A stretch of DNA of 64,000 nucleotides from Streptomyces rubiginosohelvolus (GTDB lineage Bacteria; Actinomycetota; Actinomycetes; Streptomycetales; Streptomycetaceae). The position numbers and the translations under genes were made by a program. The stretch spans positions 372,001-436,000 of the forward strand of contig NZ_BMTW01000002.1 of NCBI RefSeq assembly GCF_014649875.1, written 5' to 3'. Under the pieces are notes generated by a model, which did not search any database, was not told the DNA's origin, and saw only the letters and a list, made by a program, of their open reading frames with translations. This document shows, in pieces, positions 50,781-59,882 of this stretch; positions within the stretch are counted from its first letter, which is position 1, and each line of letters opens with the position of its first letter.

Positions 50781-50807
50781 GGTGGCGGGCCCGGTGAGTC
50801 CGCCACC
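50781..50807. terminator. Hairpin between the small membrane protein and nuclease-helicase gene 2
   Basis: GGTGGCGG (50781-50788) pairs with CCGCCACC (50800-50807) around an 11-nt loop. Modest stem, no T-run; it could end transcription of both convergent units. Confidence 0.4.
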
Positions 50808-50828
50808 TCACTCATACGACAGCTCTTG

Positions 50829-52964
50829 TCAGAACAGTCTCATTTCAGAGGCTTGCGACCCCCCACTCTTCCGACTCTTCCCCTTGTTCCTGCCCCGCCC
50901 CCGTCCTCGGCCAGGCCTGGGAAGATGCGGCGTACGCGCCTCCACTGGAAGGTTCTCCCAAGTGGGACGCAGCCCATGAATCTCGACTTTGCCGACGAGA
51001 CTCTTGAGATAGTCCCGGGTCTCCTGGTCCGTGGAATAGAGCACCGTGGCACGACTGGCCCGGGTCATCAACACGTGATAAGCGTGCCGGACGAGACGCG
51101 CGAACTCGTCGTCATCGACACTGCCGGCCTTCACTTTGGGATCGAACGAACCGGGCTCTGCAACCCGCTTGATGCCCGGATCCGCGGTCTTGAGTTCCTT
51201 GCCCCGTCGAAAGACCCACCGGTCACCGCGGCGCACCATGTCGTCACCCATGAGCACCCCGCACCAGTCCCATTCGAGTCCCTGCGCGGTGTAGACACAG
51301 CCGATCTGACCCAGACCATTCTCGTGCACGGACCAGATCCTCGACGGCGGAGCCTCGTTCTCGCAGAAGCTTTCGCTGTCCGCGTTCCACGGCCGGTGCC
51401 ACTCACCGATGCGGACATCGGCCTCCAGTCGTCGCTCCTTGCCGAGCGGCTTCGTCCATGGCCAGCAGTAGCCGGCGACCATGCGCCCGGACGCACCGGC
51501 CCGTACTTCTGTCCGAATGATCTGCTCGAGTTCTTCCGGGGTGTCTGCCACCTCAATGTGCATCAGTCCGTCGGGGCGCCACTTGCCGGGCTCCTCGTCC
51601 GTCACGCCGAGCAACGCCTTCGCCCACCGGACGTAGGCGTCGCTGCCCCCACATCGGAACTGTTCCCTCAACTTGTAAGGAATGACGAGAGCGTTGTGCC
51701 GCTCGGCTGCGTCCTTGATCAGATCGACCGTTCCGACCTCGTTCGGTCTCACGGACTGTCCCTCGTCCAGAAAGAACACCGTCAAACGGGATGCAGCCAG
51801 GAGCTCGTCGACCTGCGGTCCTGTGCCCTGCTCTTCGGGTTTCCAGAATCGGCTGGTCGACCGATCCCGGAGCCGGTGAGCCTCGTCGCAGATCAGCACG
51901 TCCAGGAGCGGGTCAGGTGGAGTGACGAAGCTGCTGAAGTAGGTGAACGTCTCCCTGAACTGCCGATCCCCGTAGCCGACGTGTTCTTGGAGGGCCCCGT
52001 TGAAAGCCCGGCTGCCGCTGGCGTACTTGACCGTACGGCCTTGAGCCTCCAGCTCCGCCTTTATCTGCAGGCCGATCGCGCTCTTCCCGGTTCCCGCCCC
52101 ACCCGTCACGAGGAAGACCACACGCCGCTCGTCCGGTACCAGGGCGGGATGCCGAGGATCCGGTAGGACCCTCGAAGCAGTCTCCAGAACTTGATCCGCG
52201 ACCTCCTTCTGCCGCCCTCGCAGAGTGAAGACGGTGTCGGCTCCGCGGGACCAAATCATGGCATCGAGCAGCGGAGTATTGCGCAGGCCCATGCTCTGCA
52301 GCATCCGCTCTGCCGTGGAGGCCGCACCAACCTCCGCGAAGTTCATCCTGAGGTCGGACAACAACTGCTCGCGGCGGTCACTCGTGTAGACGCGGGCGTA
52401 GGCCCCTGTCGGCGCGTCCACGTCGATCAGGGTTCTTACGGATTCGTCGGTAGCGTTGTGCAGGTAAGCGAAACCGCCGCATTCGAAGTCGGTACCCTGG
52501 AACGGACCTTGAGGGCTCGTGAACGCCTCATAGTTTGCGCCCAGTTGCAGCGCCGGATGCTTCTTCTTCTCTTCGATTCCCGGCACATGCAAAAGGTCCG
52601 CGGTCGCCAGTTCCACCCGGCTCACCGTCGACCAACGTTTCAACTCGACCAACTGCACGGAGGGCACGTGGCGCTCTGGATGGCGCCCCACCAGAACGAC
52701 GTCGATAAGGCGGGGATCGCCGGGACAGACCGCCTCGTCGAGGGTGGCCGCACACTCGACGATCATCTCCACGTTCCCCCGTCCCGCTGCGACCAGGTCA
52801 ATGGCGAGGCTCACCAGGCTCTCCGCCCAGGCGGAGCGCTCCGACTCCGAGGCGTCCGCTCCCCGGAAGTACCGCCACCGGGCGGCAAGATGCGGCACCA
52901 TCCGGTCGCGCGAGTCGAGAGTGAGCAGATCCTGAGCCGACAGTCTCAGAAGGAGCATGGACAC
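50829..52964 (-). CDS. PD-(D/E)XK nuclease-helicase fusion (DUF2075-type), gene 2
   Basis: About 711 residues from a GTG 9 nt after the leader GGGGG. N-terminal nuclease core: Asp in DPRLIDVVLVG and Glu-x-Lys in QLVELKRWS; ATPase: Walker A TGGAGTGKSA, Walker B VLICDEAHRLR, FFLDEGQSVRPNE, QFRCGGSDAYVRW, YTAQGLEWDW and HVLMTRA. Shares these motifs with gene 1, plus VAGYCWPWT (gene 1 SAGYCWKWT). A basic Arg/Gly/Lys tail (PGRGRGRGRNKGKSRKSGG) may bind nucleic acid and is absent from gene 1. Convergent with gene 1 and behind the same leader type. Confidence 0.8.
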   Translation of the reverse strand: MSMLLLRLSAQDLLTLDSRDRMVPHLAARWRYFRGADASESERSAWAESLVSLAIDLVAAGRGNVEMIVECAATLDEAVCPGDPRLIDVVLVGRHPERHVPSVQLVELKRWSTVSRVELATADLLHVPGIEEKKKHPALQLGANYEAFTSPQGPFQGTDFECGGFAYLHNATDESVRTLIDVDAPTGAYARVYTSDRREQLLSDLRMNFAEVGAASTAERMLQSMGLRNTPLLDAMIWSRGADTVFTLRGRQKEVADQVLETASRVLPDPRHPALVPDERRVVFLVTGGAGTGKSAIGLQIKAELEAQGRTVKYASGSRAFNGALQEHVGYGDRQFRETFTYFSSFVTPPDPLLDVLICDEAHRLRDRSTSRFWKPEEQGTGPQVDELLAASRLTVFFLDEGQSVRPNEVGTVDLIKDAAERHNALVIPYKLREQFRCGGSDAYVRWAKALLGVTDEEPGKWRPDGLMHIEVADTPEELEQIIRTEVRAGASGRMVAGYCWPWTKPLGKERRLEADVRIGEWHRPWNADSESFCENEAPPSRIWSVHENGLGQIGCVYTAQGLEWDWCGVLMGDDMVRRGDRWVFRRGKELKTADPGIKRVAEPGSFDPKVKAGSVDDDEFARLVRHAYHVLMTRASRATVLYSTDQETRDYLKSLVGKVEIHGLRPTWENLPVEARTPHLPRPGRGRGRGRNKGKSRKSGGSQASEMRLF

Positions 52965-52973
52965 GAGGTGGTT

Positions 52974-53059
52974 CCCCCAGGGCACGAGTGACTCGTGCGG
53001 GTGGGGGCATGTCCTGTCCAGGAAGCCCGTCGGGCCGCAGTTCGGTTGTGGTGATCTTA
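52974..53059 (-). promoter_or_regulatory. Conserved leader of nuclease-helicase gene 2
   Basis: Minus strand: -10-like TAAGAT (53059-53054), the same 18-nt block as in leader 1 (53038-53021), an ATG (53010) opening a frame MPPPARVT..., then hairpin arms CCCCCA (53007-53002) with TGGGGG (52979-52974) and GCACGAG (52998-52992) with CTCGTGC (52988-52982), loop 3 nt. The GGGGG is the ribosome site for the GTG at 52964. Spacing of -10 to block is 15 nt here and 16 nt in leader 1. Confidence 0.65.
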
Positions 53060-53199
53060 GGTAAGGCCTGGCCTGCCGAAAACATCACGATGGCTGCCGG
53101 CCGGAACTTTGGCGATCGTGGCTGGATCACGCGGTGCGGGTCACTGGGTACCCCTTGAGGCCCGGCAACACGGAAATTGACGTCCCATCCCAGGCAGTC

Positions 53200-53640
53200 T
53201 CATTGCCCAGCGATCGAGACGAATCGCACAGGTTCGGACAACACGGCAACCGCAGACTCCGAGCCGGCCAGACGGGCCGAAAGCGTCGCTTCCGCCAGCC
53301 TCGGCGGCAGAGCCTCGGCGAATTTCAGACCTCGTACGGCCCGCTCATCGACTGCGGGAAGACAGAGCCGGTCGGCCGCACCGGCGGTGTGACTCTTCCA
53401 GGACGCCGGTGTCATGTCCTCACGCAGCCGGATCCAGTGATCGTTGACGCGCTGGCCCGGCACCGCCACCTCATCGAGGGTGGCCGCCAGTGTGGCATTG
53501 GCCCGGTGCCCCGCCCACGTCCACCAGCGCATGCGACCATCAGCATCCCGGATGATGAGCGTGCCTCCCTGATGCACCCGCTCCAGGAAGTGCTCACGCG
53601 CTTCACTCAGGGACCGGACCGCCCGCTGCGTGAGTTTGAC
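53200..53640 (-). pseudogene. C-terminal fragment of a DEAD/DEAH-type helicase
   Basis: The frame ending at 53200 reads EAREHFLERVHQGGTLIIRDADGRMRWWTWAGHRANATLAATL, then LPAVDERAVRGLKFAEALPPRLAEATL and a final VLSEPVRFV. This resembles the C-terminal region of large actinobacterial superfamily 2 helicases. No helicase motifs precede it: upstream, the strand is occupied by the winged-helix gene on the opposite strand, and homology fades about 53640. An expressed short protein cannot be excluded but no ribosome site was seen. Confidence 0.5.
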
Positions 53641-55088
53641 GGGTGGATCTGCGCCCAGCAGCGAGTTGGAGGCGGGCCATTTGGAGCGGCAGGTCAATGA
53701 GCGTCAGCTTGCGGTACTGGAGTGGGTGGGAACCGGGTCCCCTGCCGGTGTTTGGGAGACCAGCTCCTACAAGACCACGTGCCAGGCACTGCAGAGCCGG
53801 GGCTTGGTCACGGTCTCCCGAAAGGGTTGGCAGTGGAACGTCGTCCTGACGGCTGCTGGCCAGCATTACCTGGCACACGGCACCTACCCTCCACGCGGGT
53901 CCCGCCCGCGGAAGACCCAGGTCGCCACTCCGCAACCGCCGCCCACCCGAGCCCTGGAGACTCCGGCAGCCGAGCGAAAGCCAAGCCCTCCCCCACAGCC
54001 TCGCGTGACGTTCACGGAGCAGTTGCTGCAAGAGCTCGCGGAGGCCGGCGGCAGGATCGTCAAGAGCGGCAGCGGTCCGGGCTTGGAGAAGTGGCCGTCC
54101 CGCGTCGCCGCGGCACGCAGGTCCGGAAGGGTCCCGGAGGCGAAAGAGCTACACGGGGGCTGGTGCCGTGGCGGGTACGAGATCCAACTCGTCGACATCC
54201 CCGCCTGGCGCCTCGCCGTCCTCGAACCCGTCCCCGTGCCCTCCCGGCTCGCGCGGCCGCACACCGTGGTCCGGGCCATGCAGAACGAACCCCAGCCGCT
54301 GGGCCTCACCAAGTCCGTCCAAGGACGCGCCCTCAGGCTTATCCAGGCGCTGATCATCACTGCCGAGAACGAAGGACATTCCAGTTCGGCAGGACAGATT
54401 GGCTCCGCGCCCCCGTCCCATCGCCGCCGCAGGGCAGATCCCCACTTCACCATCACGGCACAGGGCCAGGCAGTGGGGTTCCTTGTCCTCCAGGAGCAGG
54501 ACCGGACGGAGCACGTCGCTACCGAGAAGGAACTCGCCGAGGCCAAGAAGAACTCCTGGATCAGGATCCCCCGCTTCGACTACACCCCGTCCGAACGCCT
54601 CCGCTTCGTCCTCAGCGGCGGCCACCCGCACCGGGCGAGCGAATGGGCCGACACCCCCCGGCCGCTCCCTCGAAGACCAGCTCGCCGAGATCGCGCAGGA
54701 GGTCACCCTTCGCGGCGAAGCCGCCGAACGCAGACGTCTGGACGAGATCGAAGCAGGGCGTCAGAAACGCGTCCGCTGGGAAGCCGCCATGGAGGAAGCG
54801 CGCGTCCAGTACGCCGAGGCGTACCGCGTCAGGCACTTCGAGGCGCAGGAAGCCGCATGGCGCCAAGCCATCCGACTGACGGAGTACGTGAGCGCCGTAC
54901 GCACTCGGGTCGAGGCCATGCCCCCAGGCCAGGACAGGAGCGAAGCCGAAGCGTGGATCGACTGGGCAGCAGCCCGCGTGGAGCGCCTCGACCCTCTGAA
55001 CACACCGCCGCGACTGCCCGACATCCCCGAACCACGAGCCGACGATCTCAGGCCCTTTCTCGGGCACTGGAGTCCCTACGGCCCCTGA
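53630..55088 (+). pseudogene. Winged-helix plus coiled-coil protein, frameshifted at a C run
   Basis: A GTG at 53630 starts a protein with a winged-helix-like N-terminus (RQLAVLEWVGTGSPAGVWETSSYKTTCQALQSRGLVTV), a Pro-rich linker, and a central domain ending SERLRFVLSGGHPHRASEWADT. After a run of six C at 54653-54658 the coding signal moves to another frame (PPGRSLEDQLAEIAQEV ... HFEAQEAAWRQAIRLTEYVSAVRTRVEA ... FLGHWSPYGP) and ends at 55088. One extra C would restore about 486 residues. The C-terminal third is a predicted coiled coil. The family is frequent in actinobacteria but unknown in function. Homopolymer sequencing error is possible. Confidence 0.65.
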
Positions 55089-55279
55089 CACAACACGCAC
55101 CGGACACCCCACCGAGCGTCACGGAACGTCACTACCGAGAAGCGGATGAGACAGTGGCAGCCAACAGCTCGGCAGCCAGCGCCTCAGCCACCTCAAGGCT
55201 CCTACGACCACGCCCCCGAGGGCTCCAGCCGGCGGTTGACAAATACGCATGACGAGCCATCAGAAACCGTGCCGTCCGT

Positions 55280-55427
55280 GCGTCAAACGTGCGTCACGTG
55301 CGTCAGATTTGCGTCAAGATATCGCACCTAGCGCACGTAACGCCCATAACGCACACTCGGAAAAACCGCAGGTCAGGCGTCCTTCTTCACCGGCTCCAGG
55401 ATCGCCACACACTCCACATGATGCGTC
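55280..55427. repeat. Right island repeat (att-like, spans the trmA 3' end)
   Basis: Counterpart of 48128-48245. The outer part (55280-55318) contains four GCGTCA words at short spacing; the inner part (55373-55427) is the 3' end of the intact trmA-family gene. The 55089-55279 gap holds no recognised gene. Confidence 0.65.
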
Positions 55428-56701
55428 ATCGGAAACAGATCGAACGCCCGCAGCGTCCGTACCCGGTACCCGCCCTCCCGGAAGTACGCCAGGTCCCGGG
55501 CCAGGGCCGCCGGGTCGCACGCAACGTAGGCGATCTTGCGGGCGCCCAGGCCCGACAGGTGCTTGACCACCTGCTTGCCCGCGCCCGCGCGCGGCGGGTC
55601 CAGGACGATCAGGTCGCACTCCGTGATGCCCGTGCGGGGCAGGACCTGGTCGACCTTGCCGTGTTCGATGCGGACCCGGTCCAGGTCCTTCAGGTTGTGC
55701 CGGGCGTCCTCGACCGCGCGCTTGCCGGACTCGATACCGAGGACCGCGCCCTTCTCGCCGAGGCGCTGGCCGATGGCGCCGGCGAAGAGGCCGACGCCGC
55801 AGTAGAGGTCGAGGGCCGTGTCGTTCTTGCGGGGCAGCAGGCCCTGCATGACCGCGCGGACCAGGGTGTTGGCCGCCTGCGGGTGGACCTGCCAGAAGCC
55901 GCCGGAGCCGACGCGGTACGTGCGGTCGTCGGCGCGTTCGCGGACGAAGGCGCGGCCGTGGACGCGGTGGACGCCGCCGTCCTTCTCGTCGACGCGGAGC
56001 ACGGAGACCGGCTTGTCCAGCTCGACCAGGGGGAGCCGACCGCCGGGCTTCGGGGTGAGGATGACCTGGCGGTCGTTCGAGCCGGTGGCGGTGATCGCCT
56101 CCACCGCGGCGATCTGCGGCCACTCCCGCTTCTCCACGCCGAGCTCCGAGACGCCCGGCGCCGCGATCAGGCAGTGGTCGATGGGCTGCACGTCGTGCGA
56201 GCGGTGCTTGCGCAGGCCCGCCCGGCCGTCGGCGTCGATGGCGTACTGGACGCGGGTCCGCCAGGCCGGCACCTCGCCCGCGGGCAGCTTGTCGCCGTCC
56301 GCCGGCATCACCGTGCCGTCCCAGCCGGCCTCCTCGGGGGTCAGGCCCGCCAGGCGCTGGAGCTGCTCGGCGATCACCTCGCCCTTGAGCCTGCGCTGCG
56401 CGCCCGGCTTCGCGTGCTGCCAGTCGCAGCCGCCGCACATGCCGGGGCCCGCGTACGGGCAGGGCGCCTCGACGCGGTCCTTGGACGGTTCGAGGATGCG
56501 TACCGCGTCGGCCCGCAGGAAGCGGGAGTCGGTGTCGCCGTCCGTCACCTTGGCGATGATCTTCTCGCCGGGGAGCGTGTGGCGGACGAAGAGCACCTGG
56601 TTCTCAGCGGTCCGGGCGATGCAGTGGCCGCCGTGTGCGACGGGCCCGACCTCGACCTCGTACTCCTCCCCGACCAGCGACGACGTGGGTTCGTTCTGCA
56701 T
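55373..56701 (-). CDS. Class I SAM-dependent RNA methyltransferase, TrmA/RumA (RlmCD) family
   Basis: About 442 residues from the ATG at 56701. N-terminal TRAM domain (YEVEVGPVAHGGHCIAR), FeS cluster cysteines in CPYAGPGMCGGCDWQH and IDHCLIA, SAM motif LDLYCGVGLFAGAI, and the 5-methyluridine catalytic Cys in YVACDPAALARDLAYF with LDPPRAG. Methylates a uridine in rRNA or tRNA at C5. Core genome; its last 17 codons are duplicated at 48191, which makes its 3' end the likely insertion point of the neighbouring island. Confidence 0.92.
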   Translation of the reverse strand: MQNEPTSSLVGEEYEVEVGPVAHGGHCIARTAENQVLFVRHTLPGEKIIAKVTDGDTDSRFLRADAVRILEPSKDRVEAPCPYAGPGMCGGCDWQHAKPGAQRRLKGEVIAEQLQRLAGLTPEEAGWDGTVMPADGDKLPAGEVPAWRTRVQYAIDADGRAGLRKHRSHDVQPIDHCLIAAPGVSELGVEKREWPQIAAVEAITATGSNDRQVILTPKPGGRLPLVELDKPVSVLRVDEKDGGVHRVHGRAFVRERADDRTYRVGSGGFWQVHPQAANTLVRAVMQGLLPRKNDTALDLYCGVGLFAGAIGQRLGEKGAVLGIESGKRAVEDARHNLKDLDRVRIEHGKVDQVLPRTGITECDLIVLDPPRAGAGKQVVKHLSGLGARKIAYVACDPAALARDLAYFREGGYRVRTLRAFDLFPMTHHVECVAILEPVKKDA

Positions 56702-56854
56702 GAGGGGAGGCTCCAGAGAGGAAAGGGAGGAAGGGGCAGGTGGTCGAGCTGCTGCCGGACAACAGCCCACCAGTCTACGTGGGACTGGTGGGGGTGGTGA
56801 CCACGAGCAAGCCCCCGACTCTCCGTCTGGCCCCCTCCCCTCTCTCCCTCGCCC

Positions 56855-58891
56855 TCACCCCTTGCGGTTCCCCCGCTCCACCGGCCCCCGGCGCACCGAC
56901 CCCGGAGCGCTCCAGTCCGCGCGCTTGCGGGCCCGCTTCTTCGCCGCCTCCGAGGACTGGAGCTGGTACGGGACCGACGTCACCATGACCCCGGGCGTGA
57001 AGAGCAGCCGGCCCTTCAGGCGCAGGGCGCTCTGGTTGTGCAGCAGGTGCTCGTACCAGTGCCCGACCACGTACTCGGGGATGTAGACGCTGATCACGTC
57101 GCGCGGGCTCTGGCGGCGCAGGCCCTTCACGTACTCGATGACCGGGCGGGTCACCTCGCGGTAGGGCGAGTCGAGGATCTTGAGGGGGACGTTGATGGCG
57201 CGCCGCTCCCAGTCCTCGCGCAGTGCCTTCGTCTCGTCCGGGTCGACGCTGATGGAGAGCGCCTCCAGCTGGTCGGCGCGGATCAGCTGGGCGTAGGCGA
57301 GGGCGCGCAGTGTGGGGCGGTGCAGCTTGGAGACGAGGACGATGGCGTGGACGCGGGAGGGGCGCACGCTCTCGTCGGCGGGAGTCTCGTCGGGGGCGAT
57401 CTCGGCGGCGACCCGGTCGTAGTGCTTCCGGATCGCGGTCATCGTGCCGTAGAAGATGACCATGCCGAGCAGGGCCACCCAGGCGCCGTGGGTGAACTTG
57501 GTGGCCAGGACGATCACCAGGACCACGCCGCAGAAGAACGCGCCGAAGGCGTTGATGGCGCGGGAGCGGATCATGTGGCGGCGCCTGGCCTGGTCCCGTT
57601 CGTCGGCCAGCAGGCGGTTCCAGTGCCGCACCATGCCGGTCTGGCTGAGGGTGAAGGAGACGAACACCCCGACGATGTAGAGCTGGATCAGCTTCGTGGA
57701 GTCGGCTCCGTAGATCCCGACGAGCAGGATCGCGGCGCCCGCGAGCAGCACGATGCCGTTGGAGAAGGCGAGGCGGTCGCCGCGGGTGTGGAGCTGGCGC
57801 GGCAGGTAGCGGTCCTGGGCGAGGATCGAGCCGAGCAGCGGGAAGCCGTTGTACGCGGTGTTCGCGGCCAGGAAGAGGACCAGCGCGGTGGCGGCGGCGA
57901 GGACCATGAAGAGGAAGGAGCCGTGGCCGAAGACCGCCTCGGCCACCTGGGCGATGACCGGGTCCTGGGTGAAGCCCGCGCCGACCGGGACACCGTCGCG
58001 GATCAGGTCGACGGCCGGGTTCTCGGCCATCTTGACGTCGGTGACCAGGGCCAGGCCGATGATGCCGCAGAACATGGTGACGGCGAACAGGCCCATCAGG
58101 GCGAGGGTCGTCGCGGCGTTACCGCTCTTCGGCTTCCGGAACGCGGGCACCCCGTTGCTGATCGCCTCGACGCCGGTGAGGGCGGCGCAGCCGGAGGAGA
58201 ACGCCCGCAGGAGCAGGAAGACGAGCGCGAAGCCGGCCAGCCCCTCGTGTTCGGGCTTGATCTCCAGGTCGGAGGTGGGGGCGTGCATGGAGTCGCCGAG
58301 GATCAGTCCGCGGAAGGCGCCCCAGAGAATCATGAGGAAGACGCCGGCCACGAAGAGATAGGTGGGGATGGCGAAGAGCTTCCCGGACTCCTTCACTCCG
58401 CGCAGGTTCATCAGGGTGAGCAGGACGATGGCGCCGATGGCGCAGAGCGTCTTGTGCTCGATGACGAACGGAATTGCGGAACCGAGGTTCTCGACGCCGG
58501 AGGAGATCGACACGGCGACGGTGAGGACGTAGTCGACGAGCAGGGCGCTGGCGACGGTCAGTCCGGCCTTGGGGCCGAGGTTGGTGGTCGCGACCTCGTA
58601 GTCGCCGCCGCCGCTCGGGTAGGCGTGGACGTTCTGCCGGTAGGAGGCGACGACCGTGAACATGAGGACGACGACCGCGACGGCGATCCAGGGGCTGAAG
58701 TGGTACGCCGACACCCCCGCGATGGACAGCACGAGGAGGACCTCTCCGGGTGCGTACGCCACCGAGGACAACGGGTCGGACGCGAAGACGGGCAGCGCGA
58801 TGCGCTTGGGGAGCAGGGTCTCCCCGAGCTTGTCGCTGCGCAGCGCTCGCCCGATCAGGATCCGTTTGGGCAGGTCGGTCAGTTTGGACAC
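56855..58891 (-). CDS. kimA: KimA-like potassium importer (APC superfamily)
   Basis: About 678 residues from GTG at 58891. The N-terminus FASDPLSSVAYAPGEVLLVLS, the YPSGGGDYEVA motif, LLLRAFSSGCAALTGVEAISNGVPAF and FVSFTLSQTGMVRHW match KimA proton/potassium symporters. Twelve hydrophobic segments, then a cytoplasmic domain of about 200 residues (VHAIVLVSKLHRPTLRALAYAQ; HLLHNQSALRLKGRLLF). Divergent from the CeoB/CeoC genes, which bear RCK domains, supporting a role in potassium uptake. Ribosome site weak. KimA is usually inhibited by cyclic di-AMP; direct evidence is absent here. Confidence 0.82.
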   Translation of the reverse strand: MSKLTDLPKRILIGRALRSDKLGETLLPKRIALPVFASDPLSSVAYAPGEVLLVLSIAGVSAYHFSPWIAVAVVVLMFTVVASYRQNVHAYPSGGGDYEVATTNLGPKAGLTVASALLVDYVLTVAVSISSGVENLGSAIPFVIEHKTLCAIGAIVLLTLMNLRGVKESGKLFAIPTYLFVAGVFLMILWGAFRGLILGDSMHAPTSDLEIKPEHEGLAGFALVFLLLRAFSSGCAALTGVEAISNGVPAFRKPKSGNAATTLALMGLFAVTMFCGIIGLALVTDVKMAENPAVDLIRDGVPVGAGFTQDPVIAQVAEAVFGHGSFLFMVLAAATALVLFLAANTAYNGFPLLGSILAQDRYLPRQLHTRGDRLAFSNGIVLLAGAAILLVGIYGADSTKLIQLYIVGVFVSFTLSQTGMVRHWNRLLADERDQARRRHMIRSRAINAFGAFFCGVVLVIVLATKFTHGAWVALLGMVIFYGTMTAIRKHYDRVAAEIAPDETPADESVRPSRVHAIVLVSKLHRPTLRALAYAQLIRADQLEALSISVDPDETKALREDWERRAINVPLKILDSPYREVTRPVIEYVKGLRRQSPRDVISVYIPEYVVGHWYEHLLHNQSALRLKGRLLFTPGVMVTSVPYQLQSSEAAKKRARKRADWSAPGSVRRGPVERGNRKG

Positions 58892-59213
58892 GCTGAGGAT
58901 CGTAAGCGGAGCCCGTGGCCGAAACGCACGGCCTTTCGACGTGGCCCCGCAATCTCCTGCGGTCGGAGGAGAACGTCTCTGCATTCTTTAACGCAATCCT
59001 TGCGCTGATTCTCCCTTTTTTACTTTCCCTTTACCGGAGCGCGAGAGGAAGCGGAGACTCGGATGAGGGAGTGGCTTCCCCGGCGCTTAAGCTCGTCTTC
59101 GGGCCACACCACGGGTGTGTGCCGCGTTGTTTGCCCAGCAAGCCGAGAGAGAAGTGTGAGCAGCGTGTTTTCGCAGGTCAGCCGGATGACCAGGACGGCG
59201 GGGTAGGCGCACA
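58892..59213. other. Divergent intergenic region, kimA-like and ceoB
   Basis: Without a coding signal. It holds the kimA leader (minus strand) and the ceoB promoter (plus strand), with an unusually AT-rich stretch at about 58981-59034. I looked for a ydaO-type cyclic di-AMP riboswitch and did not recognise one. Confidence 0.5.
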
Positions 59214-59882
59214 GTGCACATCGTCATCATGGGCTGCGGGCGCGTCGGTGCCGCTCTCGCACAGACCCTCGAACAGCAGGGGCACACCGTCGCGGTGATC
59301 GACCAGGACCCGACGGCGTTCCGCCGCCTGGGGTCCGGATTCGGCGGTCGCCGGGTCACCGGGGTCGGTTTCGACCAGGACACCCTCCGCGAGGCGGGGA
59401 TCGAGGACGCCGGTGCGTTCGCCGCGGTCAGCAGCGGCGACAACTCCAACATCATCGCGGCCCGGGTGGCCCGCGAGATGTTCTCCATCGAGAACGTCGC
59501 GGCGCGCATCTACGACCCCCGGCGCGCCGAGGTCTACCAGCGCCTCGGCATCCCCACCGTGGCGACGGTGCGCTGGACGGCGGACCAGATGCTGCGGCGG
59601 CTGCTGCCCTCGGGCGCGGAGCCGCTGTGGCGCGATCCGAGCGGGGGTGTGCAGCTCGCCGAGGTGCACACCACGCCGTCCTGGATCGGCCACAAGATCA
59701 GCACGCTCCAGGAGGAGACGGGGGTCCGGGTGGCCTTCCTCACCCGGTTGGGCGAGGCCATACTGCCGACCTCGCAGACCGTTCTCCAGGAAGGCGACCT
59801 GGTCCACGTGATGATGCGTACGGACGAGATCGCCCAGGTCGAAGAGGCCTTCGCCCAGGGTCCCGAGGAGGACGGTCACTGA
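59214..59882 (+). CDS. ceoB: TrkA-type RCK protein CeoB
   Basis: 222 residues. Rossmann RCK-N domain (MHIVIMGCGRVGAALAQTLEQQGHTVAVIDQDPTAF) and a C-terminal RCK-C (VRVAFLTRLGEAILPTSQTVLQEGDLVHVMMRTDE). Binds NAD(H) or nucleotides and gates a potassium transport membrane protein. GTG start. The stop overlaps the ATG of ceoC by one base. In actinobacteria this pair serves potassium uptake; here the partner is probably the KimA-like transporter. Confidence 0.9.
   Translation: MHIVIMGCGRVGAALAQTLEQQGHTVAVIDQDPTAFRRLGSGFGGRRVTGVGFDQDTLREAGIEDAGAFAAVSSGDNSNIIAARVAREMFSIENVAARIYDPRRAEVYQRLGIPTVATVRWTADQMLRRLLPSGAEPLWRDPSGGVQLAEVHTTPSWIGHKISTLQEETGVRVAFLTRLGEAILPTSQTVLQEGDLVHVMMRTDEIAQVEEAFAQGPEEDGH

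Noticed and set aside
58892..59213. Possible ydaO (cyclic di-AMP) riboswitch before the kimA-like gene or ceoB
   Set aside because: Expected from gene function, but I could not match the conserved core of the motif on either strand; a covariance-model search would decide.
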